This document shows positions 46,454-57,557 of a stretch of DNA of 64,000 bases, piece by piece (the stretch's first letter is position 1; every line of letters starts with the position of its first letter). Below the pieces are notes generated by a model, which was not told the DNA's origin, ran no database searches, and saw only the letters and a list, made by a program, of their open reading frames with translations. The stretch spans positions 1,514,501 to 1,578,500 of the forward strand of contig NC_053045.1 of assembly GCF_003473485.1 (NCBI RefSeq). Reading direction: 5' to 3'. Source of the DNA: Medicago truncatula (Eukaryota; Streptophyta; Magnoliopsida; Fabales; Fabaceae). A program made the translations under genes and the position numbers.

Positions 46454-47954
46454 GTCTGGTTTTTTTTGTTGATGCTTGTTGGAAGAACAAAGTTTATGTT
46501 TTGTTTTTTTGGTTGGCTTGTGTTTGGCAGAAGACAGGGTTTGTTTGAGGTAGATGGTGTGGTAGAGAATTGGTAAAAACTGGTTTTTGTTGAGTAATAT
46601 GTCATATTGAAGATAATGGTAAAATTATTGCTGTATAAAGACTGATTTTTGACAGGTTAGTGGGGTGCCCATTTTTTCTTGTCGTTTTTATGGAATTATT
46701 ATGAGTCTTGGTTTTTCTTTCAACATGTTTTGGCTTGTTTTATAGCATGTTCATTTTATTAGGATAAGACAAGAGTTTTCACTTTTATTCCAAAAAAACC
46801 TAATTTGAATGAAAGAAGGAAAAAAAAAATCTGACACTGGCAAAAAAAAACATTGTTCATGCATAGATACTATACTACATTAGATATGAGACTGGTTTTT
46901 GATTTACCAATTAATTTTGAAGAGTATGGTTTGTCATGTTGAGTTTTCTTGTCCAAAAGTTGTTGAATTAGACCCTACACATTAAGAAGGTCACGTTGCT
47001 GCTTTTAAATTAGGTTGCATCTACAAATAGAGTTTGGATAGACCTATGAAAATCATTTAAAGAAAATTTGGAATGGAGCAATTTTGAATCTAGCCAATAG
47101 TGCTAGAACGTGTTTAGTGTGAGATAAATAAAGTTTTATCATGACAATGGACCCTCAATTAAGTGCAAGTATGAATCACGTTATCTTAAGGGAGTTTTAA
47201 TCATGACAATAGACGCAAAGTGAATCTGTCAATTAGCATATCTTGAGAATTTTTTCAAAAGATGTGAAATGAAAACCATATATATATGCGCTAATTGTCA
47301 TATTTACAATATAATTTAAGCATTTTAATTTAGAAAACTATACATACATTTTAATTTAGAATATTTAGAAAACCGCAAGTGCACTAATTGATTCATAGCT
47401 TTTGATTATAAGAAAATTTAAGACAAATTTAGCATAGCCTTTGAAGTTTACATCAAATTTTAACTAGCATTTTATAACAGACATGGAAAGTTTATTCAAG
47501 CAAAAAGATTGAAAAAAAGAAGAAAAACATACAACTTATTTCCTCTGAGTTTGGATAAATCATTTCTAGTCGAGTCAGAAATGGATTTGATGCATTCAAC
47601 AGCCACTACAGTCAGTGATGTTGAAAATCAGACGGTTAATTTCAAGTTACTGATTTGCTGAAATCACAAGGTAAATTATCTGGCTGTTTATATCAGCAGA
47701 CTAGTGACTGCAGATATTATTGACAGCAGCAAATCCAGTTATGTCTCATGACCCACCAGCCTAAATAAAATATCCTTGCAATTGCACATATGATACAATT
47801 TCAGGTGCATGTCAGCCACCTTAGCAAAAAGTATAAATTAATGCGTCCAAAAAAGTCGAAGATTATTTGGAATCTTCAATCTTGTCTACTCCTATCAAAG
47901 AAAGAGAGGACAACATTACGCACACGGAACTTCTTATTTCTGCAAATCAACATC
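46454..47954. other. Intergenic between the F-box/kelch promoter and the split-barrel gene 3' end
   Basis: 46454-46640 is likely 5' leader and promoter of the F-box/kelch gene. The rest is AT-rich with no supported gene; the plus-strand frame at 47790-47993 is in the 3' flank of the minus-strand gene and has no motif. Confidence 0.4.
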
Positions 47955-50900
47955 TTATTTATGCAAATTGCACACTTTTCCTTTGTGTATTAATTTCTGA
48001 AGAGCAGCTTTAGCTTCTTCTAATGTTTCTACACTCTGCCCTTCATCAAATGATATCCTCTGAATGTTGAACTGCATGCAAGACATTAAATAATGAGAAA
48101 ATGGGACATGCACAGTCGGTGTGAACTGATTTTACGTGGACGTCAAATGAGAATCCAATATTTAAGTTATTTTAAAATATGGTTACAAAGTGGGTTTACG
48201 TAACAATTGATGAGTTCTTATTAGATATCAGTGTAAAACTAATTAATTTACGCTGACAGTATATCTCTTTTAAACTCTTAAATAATTGTAATAAGAAAAA
48301 CAGCAGCTACATATAGTCAAACTAACAAAAAAAAAAAGATAGTCAAACTAACATTTATAACAAAAGCTTACCTGGGCCCCTTGACGGACTCTAATATCAG
48401 TCCCTTTGCTGTCGATAGATATTAGTGCTGCGTCATCTACCTCAATCTCATTAGATAGCAGTTTCTTTAGGGGCTTTGAGAATATGGCATTGAGTTCCTA
48501 TTGTTTCAAAAACAAAACCAAGCAATGAAGTGTTGTAACTTTGTTAGAGATATACTTGTGTAGCTCAGTATGCAAGAACTAACAGAGTTCAATATAATAT
48601 GAAATACAGAGTTTCTCAGGGATTGCTCTTTGGTAATCTGGCTTGTTTCTCACTTTCAGTTTCTCAGTTTCCCACACTTTCCTTTATTTCTTCACTGAGT
48701 CACTGATCCTCGGATTCTTTTACTCGAGGACAAGTTTTAGATAATCATATCAACAAGTATCTAAATGATGCAATGTCGATGCAAAAGATTTGACCGAAAC
48801 AGGTAGACTTGGACATCAACCTAAGTTTGGTTTGAATGTTATTTTCTGGGAGGGGAGAAATAACTAACAAGGGTTAGGACTCAAGAAAACTAATTTTTTA
48901 TTTATTTTTATCTACATTACTTAGGACATTAGTGAATAAAAGGAAAGAAGTAAAGGCTACCTAGAAACTAATATCCATCCCGAGTGAAGTACGTTAATGT
49001 CCATTTAATTATGCATACATCACTCATTCTAGCTATTATGCTTAAGAAACTATAACCTCCCTTCCAGAAACCAAATCCATAATGTTATTCTAAATCGGGT
49101 AAGAAATAAATAATTTGAGTCAGAATTCAGAAAATTTACCTTCAGATACTGCTCACCACCATCAACTGCAATCTTATCAGGTTGAAGGGTTTCATATTCC
49201 TTTACATCCACCCAAGCAACAGTACCAAAGCCTCCAATGAAATATATGTCACTGCCAAAGATAAAAAAATGACTGAGTTAGGTATGCAAGTTTCGGTACC
49301 GAACAGCAAGATTTGTACTCCCAATTCTGCATCGATTTTATGGTTAATGAGTGCTGTATATTATCTTATAAGGAACTATATAATTTTTATGGGAAATTTC
49401 AAAGGAAAGCAAAAAGTCCTGCATATGATCTTGATGCTTCACCAAACCCCAAAAATATGATTGTTTTGTGACTAACTGAAAAAACTGTTTCTTTTGTCAA
49501 ACTCTACCATAATGAGCTCTTTATTGACAAATATAAACCAGACCAAAGTAAAATGCCCCAAAATGAGTTTGCATATAAGATGATTTGTTCAACACAACAT
49601 TGTTGGAAAGAAGTCAACCTTATATTCTGCATCCTAAAATAGTAGAAGTTGCCCCACTGTTGAGAAGGACCTTGCTGGTGCTTTGCAATGTACTGCTTAT
49701 GCGCCCATTCCTGTTGGTACAAATTGATATGTACAAATAAATCTCAGTCAGAAATATAAAGTGTACATTTTCTGACCCACAAGAATAAATTTATCAGTCA
49801 ATAACCTGTTGATCTTCTGAAAGCGGATAAACATCCCCAAAAATAGTTACTCTTGCATTGGACAAACCACTCCATCCAGGAATCTGATAAACATAACTGT
49901 CAATAAAACTCAGATGGAGAAAAACAGGAAGAACAATAAAAAAATTCAGAAGAGAAGTATGAAATAGCCAACCTGAACAACAAGAGTGCATCTTGGGTCA
50001 GCCAACAAATTCCTTGTGTGAATTGCTAGAGGAGAAAAAGAGAATATTGGATCTGCAAATCAAGAACACAAGGCATGTTTCATACTTCATAGATAAACAC
50101 AATGAACAAACAAGTAAACTATAATAGTTCAGGAAGCCCTGCCAATCTATAACCAACCAAATAAGGTAGTGAACAACATGAAACAGATTTCAGAAATGAA
50201 TCAGTTATGTAATGGAGAGAAACAAATGGAACCATCAAACCAGCACATCCAGGGGAACTTTAGAATGCAAGAATCCTGAGTTGGACTGTCAATTTTCATC
50301 TATTTTTTATTTCTTTTTTGGGTACATTTAGGCCGTATCACTATCATTGACTGTCATTTGGAGTGGAGTTTTCAGTAACTCATGCCCGTCTTCCAACTAA
50401 AGCAGGAACATGATGAAACCCAATACCTCCACATTCTATTCAAATCATATACTGATAGTATGTGTTTATGGTAGAAATGAAGATAGGTTGAATGGGTATA
50501 GTTGGAAGCATATGGGTGAAAGAAGAGGCAGGAGAGGAACTAAAGAAGATGGGAAAGTAAAAGTATAACCACAGCAGAAAATATGTCATGGGAAAGTTTG
50601 TTAGAAGAGAATGAGAAATGGGGAGTCCGTAACATGGATGGCTATCACATGTTGTGTGAAGATACCAGAACAGGTGATGGCAAAAATTAATGCTTCAAAA
50701 ACCTAACTTGACCATCTAGAACTGATTAAGTGTTCCATTCATTTAGCCCAAAAAACCAACCAATATCAAAACCAGTAGAATTGGTGCAAAACCGGTGATG
50801 AAGAGATAGTTTGAACCAAGCAAGACAATTTATAAAGGCCAGTACACGTGAGTTTTCATAATTGGTTTTTCTTTATCTCACAAATCATATAGTATGGCCA

Positions 50901-53160
50901 TTTTACGTTAAGTTAAAATTTGATTTAACTTAAATTTTAAACATTTATGCTAATATATTAGGTGTATATAATATTAAAAATATATATTAATTATCATTGT
51001 TTGGACCAGAGTTGAACTATTCAACTGTGAAACAATGCCTTTATCCGTTCAATGGCCAGTTCGGTTTTTCTAATACTGGCAAAAATGAAGGGGAAGGAAG
51101 ATAGAGAGAGATAGGGGATGAAAGGCTTGGCCAGGCTTGAGTATCCTGCTCGGGTGCAAAATCCCCATTGTATGTTGTTTTCTTTTGCATTTAAGTTTAG
51201 ACAGAGGGATTCGATTAGTAAGTTGTTTAAAGTTTGTAAGACCGCCTACTTTCTACCCAAATCTCCAGCTCTTATCATATTCTCATTCTTTTCTGAGCAA
51301 GAATCAAACCTAGATTGGAAGAATCATCTGTAATCAGGCCCAATTTACAACTATTTAACTATCTCCACTTTCATTAACTTGGTAACCAATACTAGGACGT
51401 AAGAACCGGCTATCAAGAATGCTAAATATCTGGCACCTCGGACCAGCGGACCACAGCTCCCAACTTAATCTCCTATTAATATCATTCAAACCAAGGATAT
51501 ACAGCCCATAACTAAATCCATACTGCATAAAATATTCATAAGTGAATAGGAAAGTCAAATCAAGCAAATGAAGAATTATCAACTTACGGCCCATCGAATC
51601 CGGCGCAAAATCAACTAAAGAACCAAATGGATATCCTTCTCGTCGGTGGTGCATACGAGACATTACAGAGCAAAGATGAGCAAATCTGGCCTGAATTATT
51701 CAAGGAAAGAACAATTGAAAATCAATAAAGGTAATCCATGAATGAACTCAGTGCCAGGTGCAGTTTTACTACAGAATATATGCAATAATCACCACCTTAC
51801 CTGCTCCATCAAATTGCGAACTGCCAAAGCTGGTCTGGGCAAACCATGAGCTGAGGTTGCACTCTGGACACCACCAGAAATTGGAGTTCTGAAAAGTCCA
51901 GCCCTGGTACCGCCACCTGACCCACTTCCTCCTGGAGTCGTAATAGTTGACCATGACATACCCGTTTGTATTTGCTCATGATGTGTATCATCATCATCAA
52001 TACTCTCAGAATGACTTAAATTTTCCTTCATAATTATAAACCCAACTAAGTCAATCAAATGTCAATGATAAACATATTATTTGATCATCTATAACAACAA
52101 GCCAATTACCAGTCACAAATCCTATTATTATGCATCATTAATTTTCCATTAACCATGTAATTAAAGTATGTGTGTTCGGTTCTGTGAGAATCGATTATGT
52201 AAAATAGTTTAAGTATTAAGGGATTTATGCTTGGTTACATTCACATGAAAGTTAGTTGAACAAAAAATTTGAGAAAATCACATTTAGAGACAAAAGTTGA
52301 TTCCCCAATCCCAACTTTGGGATCAAATAGCGGCCAAAATATGTCCCCAATATATCAAATAGCGACCATCCTGAATTCCAAAATCTGGAAATCCTATTTT
52401 CGGGGTTGGCCGCTCCAGTCTGCAAGCCGGGATTGACAACATATCGTAAAATTAAGCTGAACAATACATCCGATGCTAAAAATCAATTTTGAAGGCAAAA
52501 GCTCAAATTTTCAGCATCAAAAAGGCAAAATTAACTCTACTAAAAAACACTCGCATATAACAAAATCAATTCTTTACTTTTGAATCAATTTTCCCCTCTT
52601 TCAAAAGTAAAACAAACGTACACTCACCAATAACTGCTTCAAATTATAATTCATTATAGTTCTAAGGGAAAAAACAGTTATACTTAACAACAGTAGTGCA
52701 TTTTTAGTTTCACTTTCAGAAAAAGCAAATTTGATTGTAAAATTATAGAATTGATTATTACATGAATTTGAACTCACTCACTTTTAAATGCATGTATTGA
52801 AACATAAATCACTTAAACTTGAATTCACATTTCAATTAAATTCAATAAAAATCAATTATTGTTACCGCAGAATCAAACACAATAAAAAGGTAAAAATGGA
52901 ATCAAAAGAGAAGAATTGTTTGAGAGAGATACCTGAGGGAGAGAAGGTAGAGCAGGGAAGGTATTGAGTTCACCACCGTCTTCGTTTGGAAGAGCAGAGA
53001 GACGAAGAGGAGGAGCAACCAATGAGTGTGAGGAGTTTGAAGGTTGGAGTTGATTGATTTTCAGGAAGGAAGGTCGCGGTGCTACTCCGCCACCGACGGC
53101 GACGGAAGAAGCAGTGCGGTGGTGGTGGAGTGTTGAATGAGTCGATGAGAGAGATTCCAT
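47955..53160 (-). CDS. Plastid pyridoxamine 5'-phosphate oxidase-family (FMN-binding split-barrel) protein, At1g51560 type
   Basis: Nine exons: 52933-53160, 51801-52025, 51588-51690, 49973-50052, 49806-49883, 49619-49710, 49140-49251, 48372-48497 and 47955-48071, total 1161 bases, 386 residues. The first ~70 residues (MESLSSTHSTLHHHRTASSV...) are Ser/His-rich without acids, as in plastid transit peptides. Then an acidic linker (SIDDDDTHHEQ), ARFAHLCSVMSRMHHRREGY, PFGSLVDFAPDSMGHPIFSF and SPLAIHTRNLLADPRCTLVV: the split-barrel core. The C-terminal part carries NARVTIFGDVYPL, FRMQNISDIYFIGGFGTVAW and a HugZ/DUF2470-like region ending VRQGAQFNIQRISFDE. Relatives include Arabidopsis PGR7/GluTR-binding protein (At3g21200), so a role in plastid redox or tetrapyrrole control is conceivable but not shown. 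Exon 2 start is chosen because other acceptors give stops. Confidence 0.92.
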
Positions 53161-53670
53161 TGGGATTCGATTATATGATGAAAAGAGATTTCTCTCAGTC
53201 AGTTTTTGGGGTTTTGAAGGTAAGTAAACCCCATTAGCGTTCAGAAACAGAGAATATATACACTTTATTACTTCACTTTGCTCTTCTCTTTTTTTTTTTT
53301 TTTTTTTTTTTTTAGTATTATTATTCCTATTCTGATTTTGATATTGATATTGATAGGGGTGAGTGAGTTAGAAATGACTAGGATACTCGGATTGGCATTC
53401 ACATATACAATGTATTTATTCAACAAAATAAAACAATATACAATGTATAATATATACAAGATTTAATGTTCAAATCCCGGACACCACTAAAAAAACAAGA
53501 ACATTCATGATCATATTCATTAAGATTATGTCATAAAGGACTTAAGATGAAGAATCTTTTATCACTATTCAAGATATGACTTCGGCTAGTTGAAATCAAA
53601 CAAAATAATTTTGATTTTGAGAAAGGTTTCTCACGTTCTTAACATAACATTATTGTCATTTATGTTATTC
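53161..53670. other. Upstream region of the split-barrel gene
   Basis: 53161-53270 is the likely 5' leader and promoter on the minus strand. A T-run of about 25 at 53288-53312 is the A-tract of some element or a simple repeat. Nothing else is recognised. Confidence 0.45.
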
Positions 53671-53917
53671 ACTCCGTCCCATATTAGGTGGCACAATCGA
53701 CCTTGTCACACGTACCAATACAAAATTTTGATCTTAAATAATTTTACTAATCTATTAGAAAAAACTTATAAAAATTTGATATTTTTGAAAATATTCATCG
53801 AGACGAATTCAACGACATCTTATATAATATTATTTATATTTGTATATTAGTAGAAAAATATGTTAGGTCAATAATGCGCGTTTTTAAATATGTCATCTAT
53901 TGTAGAACGGAGGCGGT
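53671..53917. mobile_element. Stowaway-like MITE
   Basis: Left end actccgtcccatattaggtg; the right end on the minus strand reads accgcctccgttctacaata. 'CTCCGTCC/CCTCCGTTC' termini are the hallmark of Tc1/mariner-derived Stowaway MITEs. The interior 'aaaatttgatatttttgaaaatattcatcgagacgaatt' is typical of the group. Expected TA duplication is unclear. Length 247 bp. Confidence 0.7.
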
Positions 53918-56345
53918 AAAAGATTAGAATGTTCACGAGAGAAGATAATGTTATGATGGTTAATAATGCTTTCCACTAAAGGACAAAGATAAAGTAAACT
54001 AGATGAAAACACTAAGAAGACAAACCTTAACATTTGATGTTATGAACGATGAACTATATTCTAAATAAATATATTTTTCAAGTAAGCAAAGCGCCAAATA
54101 TCCATTATGGGCCTTTGCATTAAGAAGAAAAGATTCTAAACAATGCGTTATCAATTTTGATCCTTAAACAAAGAAGTAAAAAGATTTATCTCAAGAAGAT
54201 TCATGCAGATCAATCTGATCATAGCACAAAAAGAATGATATGACATCAACAATCACGTCCCAACAACTACAACTTGCAATTATTATCACTTCCTTGAAGC
54301 AACTACCTGATACTCTAGAATGATCTGGATCTGAGAAGAACGTTCTGGACAAAATTGCAGCATACTTCAAGAGATAGTTATATAAATTTGTTAACATCTT
54401 AGAAAGCATGTCCAACAACTATAAATATCTTTTATGATGTGGCATTTATGCACGCCTATTCTATGTTATTGTTCCAACGATCATATATCAACAACATCCA
54501 AAGGAGAATTTTTTGGCCGAGAAAAATGTTCTGAAAAGAATTAGGCAATACTTTATGAGATAGTTGCAATAGATATAATCAATTTTAAACTTGGTCTCCA
54601 AGCTTCTCATCATCTATAAATACAAGGAAGTTTGAAAGATCAAAGCAAGAGTTTAATCTACATTGAATATTCAACTTGTTCTAAAAAAACTCAACTCATA
54701 AACTACTTAACCAAGAAAACACCAAGCTCTTCAATATATCTCCAAATCGAGTTTGTCTTAAGTCATCTCAAACACGAGTTGAGAAGCCATTAAAGCTAAA
54801 GAGATTGATCTTCAATCATAATCCACTTTCAAGATCCTCCAGCTCATAACAGATTTGTGGATCACATATTTTGAGTGTGTTCATACTTCATATCATCGTA
54901 CCCTCAAATACAAGTTGAATGTAAATTAAATCTCAAACATTTGTAATTTTCTTAAGTATATCTTTAATGTTAGAATGAGAGGTATTTTGTAAAAAAAAAT
55001 CTTTATAGGTGAAATGTGATTATAAAAATCTTTTCTAGGTTGAAAGGTGATTATTAAAAATCCTTTCATGATTGAATGTTGAAAGATTGTACTTGATCAA
55101 TGACTGATCAAGAGAAAAGTTTAAAGTAGATCATTATGGATCGAAGAGAATATTCTGGCTCAAAGCACTATAGTGAAAATCTGATAGTTGTGAATATTGT
55201 GATACTAGCCAATATTGAGGAACTAGTATCCTTCTTGTGTACGATTTCTCTAACTCTACTCCTTACTTTCAGTCTACACAAATCACATTACACTTACACT
55301 TAAGTATTTTTATTGAATAACATTTATATTATTAAGCGTATTTTGGAACATTCAGGAGAATGTCCTCTAACAACTTGATTGTTCTTTCAAGTCCAAACTT
55401 ATGAAATATATTTAAGTGTATGATTAAATTTTAAAAGGATCACATTTGAGACCCTCCATTTTCTGTGACTATTCCTTCCACTTCATATATAACTAATCAT
55501 TAAAAAAAACATTTCTCACTATCAACATCATACACCTCAGGTTCACAACATCGTGTTCAACAATGTACAGACTCCAATCAATGGGAGATTCACCAATGTT
55601 CGATTTCGATTCAACATGAGGTTCAACAATGTTTGGTTTCGACTCAAAACAAAACCAAAAACAATAAATTAAAACATATACAAATAATAGAATATTCAAT
55701 AAAACGATGTAGGTTTTCCAACACAAACGGTCGGTGGTTACGTTATGATCCTGGATCGGTTTGTAATTACCGATTGTGTTGGCTTTGGTAAAAAAAAAAA
55801 AAAAAACAATGTAATTGTTTAAAAGATATATTATATATTCTTTGATACCAAATGAATGTAGTAGTAAGTCTTTATAAATCTAAATGGTGATTTGAGGCAC
55901 AAATTTCGCAAAAAGATTGAATTTTGGATGAAAATAAAAGTAGGGTGTTGAAGAAGTATAGTTCACAAAGGTGGTACCGTATACACGTATGACACAGATT
56001 GGTTCGTAAGACCATATGAAGGTATTTTAGGAAATTTGAGAGTCATGTGTTTAAATAAAGGGGTCTATTGAGCAAGTTCCTAGCGTTGTATAGCACAGAT
56101 CTGGCCCAATAGTAGGGTCTCGTTAGAAGTGCAATTATGGCCCAAATAACGTTAGGCAAGCATATTCATTTCATGTATTATAAGTTTTTTTTTTTTTTTT
56201 TTTGACAAAATGTATTATTCATTTTGATAGACTAATTTTTTTTCCTTATTTGGTTTGAGTTTGAACTAAAAATTTCTACTTCTTTAATGCTTAATTCAAA
56301 CTAGTTGAGCTATCCAACCTCAATTAATTAAATTAATAATATAAA
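53918..56345. other. Intergenic; 54.6-55.4 kb is LTR-like
   Basis: No gene was found. 54610-55400 has an LTR-like arrangement: a TATA motif (ctataaatacaagg, about 54614), a long A/C-rich leader, a repeated 'ggtgaaatgtgattataaaaatctttt / ggttgaaaggtgattattaaaaatcctttc' and 'ctctaactctactccttactttc'. No partner LTR, primer-binding site or coding region was seen, so this is a suspicion only. Confidence 0.3.
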
Positions 56346-56683
56346 GGATTTAATTGCAATTTTGGTCCTCCTATTTTCACAACTTTGCAGAATTGGTTCC
56401 CTTATTTTAAAATTCGACAATTTTGGTCCCTCTATCATATTTTTGAACTATAAAAATGTGATGTGATAAATTTTAAATATCGTGGAATATGATCTGAAGA
56501 TGGAAAAAGATCAACATCGATGAAATTGTAACAAAATTTCCTTGAAAAATTCATTTAAAACAAATCATATCACAATATTTTAGACAAATATTTGATAGAG
56601 GGACCAAAATTGTTGAATTTTAAAATAGGAGGACCAATTTCACAAAATAATGAAAATAAAGGGACCAAAACGACAATTAAGCC
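56346..56683. mobile_element. Mutator-like MITE with perfect 9-bp TSD
   Basis: Left end ggatttaattgcaattttgg then 'tcctcctattttcac'. Right end on the minus strand ggcttaattgtcgttttggt then 'ccctttattttcatt', with further shared 'gacaattttggtccctctatc'. The 9-bp duplication taatataaa is exact (56337-56345 and 56684-56692). Length 338 bp; no coding sequence. Confidence 0.9.
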
Positions 56684-57557
56684 TAATATAAAGCAAAACA
56701 AAAAAATGGGGAGGCTAGATGCAAGATTACTTGAAGCTCCCTTTGAATTTCTAAAATTAGTTGTATATGTAGGGGAGAAAAAGTTTTTTTTTTTTTTTTT
56801 TTATCATAATTTTTTTAAAGAAAAAATTGTAAATTTTATTTTGTTAATCCTTTATCTTCTTGTGTCCCTCGTTTGTTATGATGTCATATTACTTAAGAAG
56901 AAGAAGAATCTTTAAAAAAAAAGCTTAAGAAGAAGAACAGCAAAAACTACTATTTTGTACTTATGATTTTCAATTTTATACATGATGGTTATAAAATTCA
57001 TCATAAATAATATATCAAGTAAATTAGTATTCTGTTTTTTTAGAGTATAATTGACATTTTATTTTTGCAATAATTTCTATCATAATGTAAATGATCCAAA
57101 TAATAAGATTCAGAACTATTGCTTTCATTTCTGTCAAAAAATGTACTATTCTATTCACTTTGACACCAATTCAAAAACTCAAAGATAACATCAATTAATA
57201 GTATAATACCATTTTAGTAACTGAAAACTTGTTCATGTAAACCCCTTTTTCCATTTAGCTTTTAATTAATATATTAATTTCCAATTCCACTTTTGATACC
57301 TTCAAGTACAAGTTTTCAAAGGTTAGGTACATGTTTCAACATCCCTCACCTTTTTCTTTCTCAATCACATTCACACCCTTCTACACTGATTTTTCACCTT
57401 ACTTCTCTCACTTTTAAGCTCAACCATTGATCCAAAACATTATGCTATTAAACATACAAGTTTATCTCAAATCAATGTACCTTCCATCTTTATATTATGG
57501 ACTATCCTATTTGATAAATCTTTGATTCTTTCTCACATCCACAAGACAAACATTTCA
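56684..57557. other. Upstream region of the glycosyltransferase gene
   Basis: AT-rich. The plus-strand frame at 56592-56915 begins inside the MITE and is low-complexity. The final ~200 bases ('tttctttctcaatcacattcacac', 'tttatattatgg') are likely promoter and leader. Confidence 0.45.
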
